The notes below the pieces were generated by a model, which had not been told where the DNA came from, ran no database searches, and saw nothing but the letters and a program-made list of their open reading frames with translations. Below are positions 24,177 through 35,464 of a stretch of 64,000 nucleotides of DNA, in pieces; the first letter of the stretch is position 1; every line of letters starts with the position of its first letter. The DNA is from Brachyhypopomus gauderio. Taxonomy: Eukaryota > Chordata > Actinopteri > Gymnotiformes > Hypopomidae. The position numbers and the translations under genes are program-made. The DNA lies in contig NC_135221.1 in the NCBI RefSeq assembly GCF_052324685.1, positions 23,841,092 through 23,905,091 on the forward strand, given 5' to 3'.

Positions 24177-27100
24177 TTTATCCCTCTATACAGGTGTCAT
24201 AAATAGGCTAACCATGGCAACATGCAAGTAGTGGTTGGTGAGGCCATCATGTAGAAGTGATCACACTGAAAGGATGTGAGAGAGACTTATGGGCTCTGCT
24301 GAATAATCCACTCAATCATACAGCACAAAGACACATTTCATTCCCCATCCCCCCTATATGAAACTCTGACAAGCTCTGCAATCTTTCTACGTAAAGTGCA
24401 CTGAAGCCTCTGGTTTGAATCAGTATATCAAGTGCTGGGTTCACTCCCACCAGCTTCCCTGAAGGGGTGTGTGAGGACAACACTCTGTGCTCTTGACTGC
24501 CAATCGCCACTCCTGTGACTACTACTGCATCTGTCGAATTCCACAGAAACCCAAACACCAGGCTGTGGACCATTTATTTTGCTAACCCAGCGCACAAAAA
24601 TACTATAAGTGTCTTGAAAAGCAGCTTTAATGCCGATCCCGTCATATTTTGGTGCGGTTTACAACTCATCAGCCCAGACACCTTTGGCTGGCTTTTCTCT
24701 CGCGACCTACAGCCTGCTGAGAGCCGGACCACAGAGCTGCCTTCCCATTTTCCTTTAATTCTGCACTGCGGCCCCCCGTGTTGCTCTTGGTACCTGGTCC
24801 CGCTCCGCTGTCAGGGGGTTCGGCCCACACCGTATCCGCTCCTCGCCACGCTGCCCACGCACAGCCGTACGTTAGCCACCGCCGCGCCGACAGGTTGCAG
24901 GTTGTAGCGAGCAGAGGTGAAACAGAGGGCTGAAACGTACGGGTGTTTAACACATGTCCCTCATGTTTGGAGTCAGGGTTCATAATAGTGAACGTTCAGT
25001 CTTGGAGGTCACTCATTTGTGCTGGATCAAAAAGGCAGCTAGCGTTTGACATATCTGGGCATTCTCTGCCAGACTCTCTGAGTGCTACGTTAGCGTGAGC
25101 TTAGCATTTCTCCTGGGTTGACTTTGTCTCTCTTACCTCAGAACTGCTTCTCTGTCAGACTGCAGAACAATATTGTGGTTTATAATTGAGCCACTCTCTG
25201 GGATACTGGTGGTTCCCACATAGCAAAGCAATTCCCAAGGCCAGCTTGAGATGGACTTCTGGTGAGTCATGCATCCAGTCTCAAGCAGGAGCCTGCTCGA
25301 ATGTTCAGAAAGTCAGCAGACTGCTGTGTCTTCAGCCCAACCCATTGCATTTACTGTAAATATTTTAAAGATGCTGTGTGTTTCTCTACCATTGTCATGA
25401 CCTATGTGATTACACTCTCTTGGCTAATATAGAAACCAGCTGATAAGGATTACACGATCAGAGTCACAATTTGATGTGCATTACCACAACTTTACCCAAA
25501 AGGCATAATAAATCCCCATTTTGTAGCTCAATGTGTCAAGTATTGATCATTAATCAGAGAGCAGACCTGATGCACTCCAGCAAAAATGCGGCGGTCAAAG
25601 ACTCGGAGAGCTGTTGCCCCTGGTGACTGGGGAACGATCCTTCAGCGCGAGGTCTTATCATTGCATCACCTGGATCATCAACAGCTAATGAACCTTCTCA
25701 CAGCTTCCCTGGAATCCCCTACAGAGACATCAGTGAGCAGTCGGCTCCAAGAAGCGCTGGAGGAGATGTCAGTGAGTCTCTTCCAGGGTCATCCATCCTG
25801 CAGCACTTTTGTCTGCAAAACGTTTACGCATGCCGGCAAGGTAAATTAAGAGAACTGTTGGAAAGGGCAAAAGATGACGGCTACAATTACACCATGTTTG
25901 TATCATTCTTTCATCATTCCAAGGAATGACTGCTGTATTATGGAGGTCCGCATGTTTTTTTCCAAACATTTTTTGCCATATTTTCCAAACACAGCCACCT
26001 CCCAAACTGACCTGGAAAACACACAGTGCTTTTTGAAAAATGCTCCATTCTCAAATTACAAAAGAATATTTTTAAAGAGTTTCATTCTGGGTGTTCATTT
26101 CTGTTGGCTGCCACGGTGCAGTAGTGTGTGTGAAGGAGCTGTACGTTGGGAGTGAGGCTGTGAGGCCTGCACACCGTCAGCCTGCGTGTGGGTCGGCGGC
26201 CCACTGATCCTGACAGCCTGGTGCTGTAGATCTTAGCAGATCCTCACAGGTGTCGGCCTTTCCAGCGCTGGACCTGCTCCACCCTGCTGCAGTCCCGCCC
26301 ACATGCACAGCATGTCTTTCTGGGTCTGTAATGGTCCTGGACAAAGGTACTTATCGACTTGCGTTTTAGACCCTTTTTGTCTTTCATTTTTAAATGCACA
26401 GATGCACATCCATTACTGTGTTATCACATAAACAGTGTACACCTGTAACTGTATATGCTATGGTTCTGTTTTGTCAACAGTTCAATTGTAAAGCACAGAG
26501 TATTTACTGAGTAGATACTACAGTACCTCTGTAGGGGGGTGAGGCATTCATAGTAAGCTAATCCAACATTTCTGAGCTTCCGATCTGAAAGGTCTGGATA
26601 ACAGCAACCGTTCACTCAGACTAATCACACCGCCATACTGCCTGCTGAGTGAGACGTTGAGAGCACAAGGCTCCTTCACTCAGGTCTCCCAGTAACGTCT
26701 GTGTTTTGGAAAAGAAACAGGGGGACTTCAAGAAGCCAAACACAGGTGAAGCACACGAGTGTGGAGTCTGGCAGACAGAGAAGTGCAAACAGCCCTAGGA
26801 CTGAGACGTCCTCCATGGTGTCCCGACCGTCTCGCCCTTCTTTACCCACATACAGCCATTCGTTCCCACCACCCTTGTCCCTCTCCGCCCGGCCTGCTGT
26901 CCCTGCCTGACAAGAACTTCCTTGTCATTCATCAGAGAGTTGTGCATTAGTGCTAGCGGTGGTATTTATAGAAACCTGATCAGGGAGTGATGAAACCGCA
27001 GTAAATCGGCAGATTTCTGTTTGTTCCGCCACATCAACAGCTCATCTCTCAGCACAAGAGATTATTTTTAGGTCATATTTTCCAGTTGGTATTTTGAGTT

Positions 27101-27814
27101 CCAAAGAGACAGTTAAGAGTCGTAATCAATGTTTCCATCTGAGAAAGGTCTTGGAAAAGTGTGAATGTCATCAAAGACGAACATGATCTCTGATCTTCTT
27201 TGCACGCAAGACTAAAGTAAACATTAAAGATGATGAACATTATAGATTAACAAGTCAAGTCCAGCTAAATCTTTGGGTAACATGAATTGATATGATGGAA
27301 CAAGTTGTCCTACTATCTTTAACATCCCAGAACATTGACTATGTGAGACATTATTATGTGTGATTAGGCAATAACAGAACATCGTTCCTAGCAGGTGAAG
27401 CCAACGTGGACGGCCGCTATCACGTCTACAGTGCCGTCAGACGACGGGCTGCACCTGCCCGACTGCAGCCCACATTAATTAGCTGCAGCCAGTGAGGCCA
27501 GTCACCATGTTGGGCGGCATTTCCAGTAACCCAGCAAATGCCAGTAAGCACACGTAAGCCTTGACTTGCACAGCACTGATTTACTGTCATTATTATCGTG
27601 CAGGCTGCCTTGCGTCGTGGCACGGCCGTATGAAATTTCCATGATTGTTGAAGACACACTCCACCCATAGAGCAGCTTTATTTTCACACATGCTGGATGA
27701 GGTGTCTGTAACTTCTCCACCCTGTCGTTGTTTATTCTGCTGTTAAGGGTGAATATGAGCAGAGACGGGGTGCAAAAAAACAGATCCCCCCCTCCCCCTC
27801 ATCCAATACACCCT

Positions 27815-28006
27815 TCAAATGAACACCCTACAGCCCGAACACCACCTCTGCTCAAATGAACACCCTACAGCCCTAACACCACCTCTGCTCAAATGAACAC
27901 CCTACAGCCCGAACACCACCTCTGCTCAAATGAACACCCTACAGCCCTAACACCACCTCTGCTCAAATGAACACCCTACAGCCCTAACACCACCTCTGCT
28001 CAAATG
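27815..28006. repeat. 37-bp minisatellite, about 5 copies
   Basis: The unit begins CTCAAATGAACACCCTACAG and ends ACACCACCTCTG. Copies alternate between CCCGAAC and CCCTAAC. Confidence 0.95.
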
Positions 28007-28074
28007 TGTCATAAAAGCAATAGTGTTCCAGACAGACAGTGATGCTTCATTATACAAAATCTAGGCGCTTGGAA

Positions 28075-28077
<3 letters not shown>

Positions 28078-28140
<63 letters not shown>
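28078..28140. repeat. GT microsatellite
   Basis: About 30 dinucleotide repeats, bordered by TATG on both sides. Confidence 0.95.
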
Positions 28141-28143
<3 letters not shown>

Positions 28144-28545
28144 ATAGGTAATGCCAACATTTTTGGTTAAGCTGTGCAAAAGTCTTCATAAAATGTGATT
28201 TATTCCCACATGTCTGTTTGCAGTTAGGCCTGCCGAAACCTATTACTGAGATAACAACACACACAAACAATTGGATCTCAGTGGAAGATCTGAGTGATAG
28301 AAACCAAATGATGGAAACTTCATGGTACATATAGGATATTTGTGTAGGCTGCCAAAAGGTATGTGGATCTCATGGGTAATCCTGACCTTGAGTAATGTTA
28401 TAAGATGCATAAGGTGTAACTAAAGAGTGGCAACTAAGCAGCCATTCCCAGACAGATAAACCTCCTTCATCTTTGTAATGCTAGAGATTTTTACTGCCAC
28501 AGTTTCCTTGTTCTGTGTCATATATCTGATGACATGTCCCATGAG

Positions 28546-28814
28546 ATATCACTCCTGAATCAGTCCTGAATCATTCCTGAATCACTCCCGAATCACTCCT
28601 GAATCATTCCTGAATCACTCCTGAATCACTCCTGAATCAGTCCTGAATCATTCCTGAATCACTCCTGAATCACTCCTGAATCACTCCTGAATCAGTCCTG
28701 AATCACTCCTGAATCACTCCTGAATCATTCCCGAATCACTCCTGAATCAGTCCTGAATCACTCCTGAATCACTCCTGAATCATTCCTAAATCACTCCTGA
28801 ATCACTCCTGAATG
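28546..28814. repeat. 12-bp minisatellite, about 22 copies
   Basis: The unit is CCTGAATCACTC, with the last four bases varying among CACT, CATT and CAGT. Confidence 0.95.
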
Positions 28815-29595
28815 CCCTTGTGTGTTTGAATGATTATAAACCTACGCAAAGTTTCCAGTCTCATGAGAATAGTAAATCATGGTGAAATGAACTACTTAGC
28901 ATTCAGGCAATCCTTGATTGTCATCTGTCATATTGATTATTTGTAATCTACTGGGTGAAGTTTGCCCCATATCCCTTTGATTTATTAATGCTAACTTTTA
29001 AAACCATGGGGCAGGTTTATATACACCATATCTGTAGAAGGTTCCCTCAGATGTTTCCACTACAGTTCTCTTCGTGTCCAGGCAGTGTTTTCTCTATAAA
29101 GTCATGCATTTGTTTAAATTTGGTCAGTAATGGATTCATTGCAGCACACTTTTATGAAGAGAGAGCTTAGAGGTAACCATAAGGCAAACAGACACGAAAA
29201 TCTTTGATCACCTGAACAGAGCAATGACTGAAGACCTCGATGAATACTAAGTTTCCAGTATGTATTCCATCATGACTTCCAAAAGAAGTGCAGACACTTA
29301 AGCATGCAGGGAATGAAATGGGAATGCTATCAAAATCTGCTCTCCTTTTCAAGGTGATTCAAAAGACACCAGTCATAGACATGAATTCTTGCCAAGACAC
29401 CAAAACTAGAGACCTCCTCAAGCACACAGCAGAGAAAGGTCTGGAAATGCAATTCAATTTAGACACATGCTCACCAGTAAAGTTATTCCTTCTCCCATGC
29501 AATCACACACTTCATTCATATGCAAAACTCCCTACAGAAATTCAACCTCTCACACAGCATAAAGCAGTCAAACCTTCTCTTTATCTATCTTTATC

Positions 29596-29668
<73 letters not shown>

Positions 29669-31170
29669 GATCCAATTGCCTACCACTCAAATATGCAAAA
29701 TGGAGAATGTCAGACACAGAGGCTGATCCTGTAGTGAGGTGATGATGGAGGCAGTGACAGCCCAGGAGGAAGGAGGAGTCCACACTCCATCCAGGAAAAA
29801 TGGGCATATCACAACTGGACCTTTCAACAGGTAAGAGCTTGTTTAGAAGCAGCGTTGTCAGCCTTCGCCCTCTCACACTCTTCACACATGACTTCTCCTC
29901 AGAGAGGTCCTAAAACCTTCCCTACTGTCAGTGTGTCTGCCACCGGGTTGACACAAATCCACAAATGCACTCCACTCACAGCCAAGGTACTGAGAATAGA
30001 GACCTGCTCACGCAGGCAGCAGAGAAACATCTGGAAATGTAATTCAGTATAGACACATGCTCACCAATGCACCTAGTCCTTCTCTTCTGCGTTCATAGAG
30101 CTTCATTCGTATGTAACCTTCTGCCCAGGCCTGCTGATACTTGCTGTGTGTTTTCCTCTCCTGAGTAAATGTTTTGATTTAAGACCCAGTTACTATTATG
30201 ACACTAGTGAACATTTTGTAGTAGTGCGATGGCTGATAAGCGTAGAGATGGGCCCCTCCTTGTTCTAGTGCGCAAGATTGCACGAGAGAAAGGACCTGAC
30301 AAATGCCACCATCACCACTGCATAAACACCCACGTCAGTCTCATAACGCAGGCTAAGAACAGACAGGAGCTTAAGCCATCTGTCAGTGTTCAGCACCATA
30401 TGAAAAACAAACCTGATTAGGTCGAGTTCAAGAAACTGCCAAGACCAAAGTATGATTATTAAGCATATTAAATGTGGGAAGCTCTACTTTTGCAGATTTT
30501 GTATTTTGTAAAAAAAAAAGAAAAAAAAAACACTTTAGACACATAAAAACCATTGTCTCATTCTAGCCATTCAGTCAATAATAAGAAAATTAAGCCAACT
30601 GGAGCAAACTAGAAAAATTAGCAGGCAAAAATGAATCCTGTAAACATTACAGAAAAATAATTTCTCTATTTTAAGGAAGCAATTTCATCTTTTCAATTGG
30701 TGTACAGTGTGTAATTGTGTTGTACTGGGGTCCATGATTAGTTCCATTTACCAGTTGTCTTGTAGTGCCACCTATTGGTGAAATTGTGCAAAACACGCAG
30801 AAAGACAAAGAACAGCTTGGAACAGGTCTCCTGATATACGGCATTGGAATAGCCACCATGTAAAACCACTTTACCGTTTGAGATACTGCGATAAAACTGT
30901 ATTTAAACAATGTTAGCTAAATAATGTAGAACGATAACCATACATACTTATCTATCACCACCACTGTTGCCTATTAGCCTACTAAAACCGTAGGTTATAA
31001 ATATAAATCTTTATTCATCATCACCCAGACCTGTGGTATTTAAAGGTTGGTCTATTTATTTGTAAATGTACAGTTTACATCTTTAGAGCCACATTGGTTT
31101 CACAGAGATTACAGTATCTTCCTCCTATCAAGAGTTCGAGATGACCAGAAACGACGTTGTGAACGTGTTC
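28815..31170. other. Intergenic with a duplicated segment
   Basis: The segments 29400-29530 and 29995-30125 are diverged direct copies (shared strings include GGTCTGGAAATG/CATCTGGAAATG and TAGACACATGCTCACCA). A CT/CA microsatellite lies at 29599-29670. Nothing coding is recognised. Confidence 0.5.
29599..29670. repeat. CT then CA compound microsatellite
   Basis: (CT)n passes directly into (CA)n. Serine/leucine-rich frames here are artefacts. Confidence 0.95.
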
Positions 31171-31630
31171 ATCACTGTGTCCAGTCCAGAGGGACCGTAC
31201 TGGTCCAGTCCAGAGAGACCGTACTGGTCCAGTCCAGAGGGACCGTACTGGTCCAGTCCAGAGAGACCGTACTGGTCCAGTCCAGAGGGACCGTACTCGG
31301 GTTCAGTCCAGAGGGACCGTACTCGGGTTCAGTCCAGAGGGACCGTACTGGTCCAGTCCAGAGGGACCGTACTGGTCCGGTCCAGAGGGACCGTACTCGG
31401 GTTCAGTCCAGAGGGACCGTACTGGTCCAGTCCAGAGGGACCGTACTGGTCCAGTCCAGAGAGACCGTACTCGGGTTCAGTCCAGAGGGACCGTACTGGT
31501 CCAGTCCAGAGGGACCGTACTCGGGTTCAGTCCAGAGGGACCGTACTGGTCCGGTCCAGAGGGACCGTACTGGTTCAGTCCAGAGGGACCGTACTCGGGT
31601 TCAGTCCAGAGGGACCGTACTGGTCCAGTC
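31171..31630. repeat. 24/26-bp minisatellite just upstream of zdhhc15
   Basis: The core GTCCAGAGGGACCGTACT recurs about 18 times, separated by either GGTCCA or CGGGTTCA, so the period switches between 24 and 26 bp. It ends about 115 bp before the zdhhc15 start codon and so lies in its promoter or 5' UTR region. Frames of 226 and 200 aa run through it because of the repeat; they resemble no known protein. Confidence 0.95.
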
Positions 31631-31745
31631 GGTCAACCTCACTCTCCCTCCACTTACAGGGTCGATCAATCAAACGCAGATCTCGTTTGGGTTTCGAGGG
31701 TTTATTAGTAGATGCCAGAGAAGATGACAGCAGGGCTGGTTGAAC

Positions 31746-34700
31746 ATGGCTCTCTCTAGAGGACTAAAGTGCTGTCAGAGGATCTTCTCTTGGATCCCGG
31801 TCGTCATTATTTCATGTGTGGTCCTCTGGTCGTATTACGCCTATGTGTTTGAGCTTTGTTTTTGTGAGTACTATTTGTTCTCATTCAGAAAACAATTTGG
31901 CTAACTTGCTAGCTAGCTAATAATTTTGTGTGGGCCGTTAGCAGTATCCAGTTAGCCCGTTAGCCGCTAGCCGTTAGCAGTATCCAGTTAGCCCGCTAGC
32001 CGTATCCTGTTAGCTAGTTAGCCCGTTAGCCGCTAGCCCCCAGCTGTGTGGCACTACCGTTAGCGCTGTTGTGTCCGGGGTTGCTCGTATGAGGAAGCGC
32101 TTCTCCCGGACCTTTAAACCAGACTTCGCCCGGTACCCGTCACACATAGTTGAAGGCGTTAACAAGCTGAAGTCCGGAGTATTTTAAGTTCTTTAGCTCT
32201 GTTTTAGTTAGAGGAACTCTGCGTTTTCCAACGTTACATGACATGAATGACGACTACCAGTTTATTCACTGCTGCAATCCAATGAATTGAAGTTGCGAAC
32301 ATCTGTGACAGCTCGACATGGTTAAATAAACACAAGTAAACAGGTTTTCTCTACTGTGTGTGTAGGCCCATTGATTAGTGGTGGCTCACATTACTTATGT
32401 TTGTGTTGCAGTCACTCTCCGAAATACACTGGAGAAAGGTAAGATCCTGTACCCCTTAAAATACAGCGTACAAACTCTTAATTACATGATTCTGACACCT
32501 TTGATGAGAAATATTCCAAGTAGAAGAATAGATCATGCTTTAATTACACCAGAAACTATCAGATCATGGCCAGTACTGTCTTACCACTATCACGTTAATG
32601 AATTAAAGTAATGTGGTTTCTCTGTAGTCGCATACCTTTTGGTGTTCCACGTATGCTTTGTGATGTTCTGCTGGACCTACTGGAAGGCCATCTTCACTCC
32701 ACCTTCCACTCCAACCAAAAAGGTGGGTATCATAGTCTTTTTTATTTTATTTATTTTTTTGTTTATGAAATTAGGTTGCAAAGATCGAGTTTTCCTTTCA
32801 TCCTCATGTAATGTCAATTAAAACTAGAACTAAAGTACTTTTATTTTTGTACCAGTTCCAGCTCTCCTACAGTGATAAGGAACGATACGAGATGGAGGAG
32901 AGGCCAGATGTGCAGAAGCAGATCCTGATACACATAGCTAAAAAACTTCCGATTTTCACCCGGGCTCAGTCTGGAGGTGATGCACCAAGCCCTTGTTCTG
33001 AGTTTCCCAAGCATTTGAACATCATTCTTCATTTCAACTACTGCAGTGGCTTCTCTTTTATTTACTTAAATTTGCATTTGATTGAAAGCTAGATCAGGTG
33101 TTGTTATGCAGTGTTTCTCATAGCTGTGCCGTTCTCTTTATTTATACTCTCTGCACTGGAGCTGCAGTGTTGAATAGCCTGTGCATTTTGGCTGATTGCA
33201 CATAATAGTCAATTTGTGTTACTGAGTCACAACAGTATAAACTGTCAGCTTGTGATGTTTCGTTTTGAAACAGTAAATGGAAACTAAAGTGGGACTGAAT
33301 TCAAATACTGACTCTGTGGTGTGTGTGTGTGTGTGGTGTGTGTCTAGCTATCAGGTTCTGTGATCACTGTCAGTTGATAAAACCAGATCGCTGTCACCAC
33401 TGCTCGGTCTGTGAAACGTAAGTCTCCTTTACATTTGCATCTTCCTCATCCCATTCATTCTCAATGGCTCTGGAAAGCGGATCGCCATCTGTGAGACTCA
33501 TGTAATAGTTAGAAGGTGCTGTTGGCCAGGAACTTGATGTTATCTGGGCAGATATCTTAATTGTGTTCAATTTAATTACCTGTTCCTTTACTTGTAGGTG
33601 TGTCCTGAAAATGGATCATCATTGTCCGTGGTGAGTGGACGCTCTTTATTTATCATGCTGTTAGCTCTCAAAGGCATAGGATCTAAGAACAATAAGCACT
33701 GCGTTTCCTGTCATTTAAGGTTTGCCTACCTGTATTTTGCTCTCTCTGCTTCTCAGGGTGAACAACTGTGTTGGATTCTCAAACTACAAGTTCTTCCTGC
33801 TCTTCCTGTCTTACTCTATTCTGTACTGTGTCTTCATTGCTTCAACAGTGTTCCAGTATTTTCTCAAGTTCTGGATGGTGAGTGTTATTGTTTCTAAAAT
33901 AAACTGACCTTTGCCATGACACTTTCCTCTAGTGGCTAAAGCATAATTGCAAATTTGCAACTATATTGCAATTGTATTGCAAAAATCTAGATGAAAGCGA
34001 CTCACAAGTAGCAGTGGAGGAGGAATGCTCTTGCAACTTCTCTCAGTTCCTGCCACCTTTTCTCTTTTGCAGGAGGAGCTTCCGAACAGCCGTGCGAAGT
34101 TCCATGTGCTGTTCCTTCTCTTTGTGGCTCTCATGTTCTTTGTCAGCCTCACATTCCTTTTTGGCTACCACTGCTGGCTGGTGGCGAAGAACAGGTCCAC
34201 GCTGGGTAAATAACTACTTCATATTCCCTTCACTGTTCCTATTAGCCACTCAAACATGATGGTGTCTGTTACTCATTGTTAACTTCATGGTGTCCTACTA
34301 AAAGAATGTAAACGGGGGTCATGTATGTCTTTGTCCATAAATTGTGGTTCTAAAAACTAGCGATGACTTCAACAAGCTTAAACACATACAAAGACTGGAC
34401 TTTTTGGCTTGTCCTTTTATTGATATTTCCTTCTAATCCCCCCCCCCCCCCCCCCCAAGAGGCTTTCTCTGCACCAGTGTTCCAGAACGGTCCTGACAGG
34501 AATGGATTTAATGTCGGCTTCCGCAGGAACCTTCTCCAGGTCTTTGGGGAGGACCGGAAGCTTTGGCTTTTCCCAGTGTTCACCAGGTGAATAAACTGCA
34601 CCTTAGTGCTACAACTGTCCTCATTAGCAGATACAGATTTAAACAATCATGTATTTGACAACACTTAGCAACAGGCATTTTCATATATTGGATTATGTAT

Positions 34701-34769
34701 GTAACTTGCATTTCCCATTTGAATTTCTATATATCAATCAATCAAATTTTATTTATATAGCGCTTTTTA

Positions 34770-34807
<38 letters not shown>

Positions 34808-35464
34808 CAGTTGTTATATATGAACTCTGTTGCAGACATGCTACATTATGACAGCATCCCAGAAAGTTACATGAGCATGTATGCTGCTAATGTTGCAATG
34901 GTGTGTGTGCCTGTGTTCTTAGTCTGGGCGATGGCCACTGTTTCCCTCTGAGGACGCTGAGTGAATCTCAGAACCCTTTACTGGGCAGTGAGGAGAGATG
35001 GAGGGATGGAGGAGGATCAGATGAGGACACCACAGGTGAGTCTACATTAAAAGGGAGCTCAGTTACAGCCGCTGACCAAGATGTAATCAATAGCAGCTGC
35101 ATAGCCCTCTTCTCATTTTGTCTCTCTGTGTCTCTCTCTCAAATCTAAACAAATGGCTGCTATCTGGAATGCCATTATGTTGCACATATAGATAGAATGG
35201 GATATAATTGTGAGATATGATGCATGGAATGTAAGACATCTCTAGAATTGCACAAGTATCTCTAGAATTGAGTATTTATTTTTCAAATTTTTGCAAATCT
35301 GTAGACATTAATCAAGTTATGCATCATAATATCCATGTGAAATACCAGTGGTTGCAGTCAATGGTCAATGTTTGTATTCCTCTTACATTCCTCCTTGGAA
35401 TAACTTTTTTCCAGATGGTGAAGGGAATAATGATCCATCAGTCAATATAGTAATAGAATCATAG
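31746..35464 (+). CDS. zdhhc15: ZDHHC15 palmitoyltransferase, complete, 11 coding exons
   Basis: Membrane enzyme that transfers palmitate to cysteines of cytosolic proteins, in the Golgi/endomembrane system. Coding exons: 31746-31863, 32412-32438, 32628-32722, 32856-32976, 33348-33417, 33598-33630, 33757-33877, 34073-34205, 34460-34586, 34923-35035, 35415-35464. All junctions are GT-AG and in phase. The total is 1008 nt, giving 335 aa (human 337). TM segments lie near residues 15-38, 49-70, 164-190 and 208-230. The zinc-binding cysteine-rich domain spans about 125-159, with catalytic DHHC at 150-153 (Cys153), then [12 protein letters not shown] TTxE-type motif STLE sits at 237-240. The start [10 protein letters not shown] matches the family. 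It resembles zebrafish zdhhc15b more than other DHHC genes, but the a/b paralog is not certain. The last exon is the least conserved. Confidence 0.95.
31935..32040. repeat. TTAGC-rich tandem repeat in zdhhc15 intron 1
   Basis: Irregular repeats of GTTAGCCCGTTAGCCGCTAG and GTATCCAG lie about 75 bp after exon 1. Confidence 0.85.
34438..34456 (+). repeat. C19 run forming the exon 9 splice acceptor tract of zdhhc15
   Basis: Nineteen consecutive C bases followed by AAG lead directly into exon 9 at 34460. This pure-C run takes the place of the usual U-rich polypyrimidine tract. Confidence 0.85.
34735..34803 (+). repeat. Fish interspersed repeat tail with T32 run
   Basis: ATCAATCAAATTTTATTTAT plus ATAGCGCTTTTTACA is a very common teleost interspersed motif. 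A 32-base T run (34772-34803) follows. It lies in zdhhc15 intron 9. Confidence 0.75.

Larger units (their letters stand above)
20938..27814. other. Intergenic, no gene recognised
   Basis: No recognisable coding exon. Local features are a G-rich tract at 23605-23665 and a CT microsatellite at 24121-24176. Parts of 21.3-23.2 kb and 24.4-25.3 kb are complex and low in repeats, and could include conserved noncoding elements. That is untested. Confidence 0.4.

Noticed and set aside
28546..28814. Regulatory AP-1-like site cluster (TGAATCA)
   Set aside because: The motif is only loosely AP-1-like and follows from the 12-bp unit; no independent support.
31047..31743. Two overlapping frames of 226 and 200 aa upstream of zdhhc15
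   Set aside because: Both are made of minisatellite translation with no known domain; they reflect repeat units lacking stop codons.
33598..33897. 99-aa single frame inside zdhhc15
   Set aside because: It reads through intron 6 between two real exons; the spliced model fits the family.
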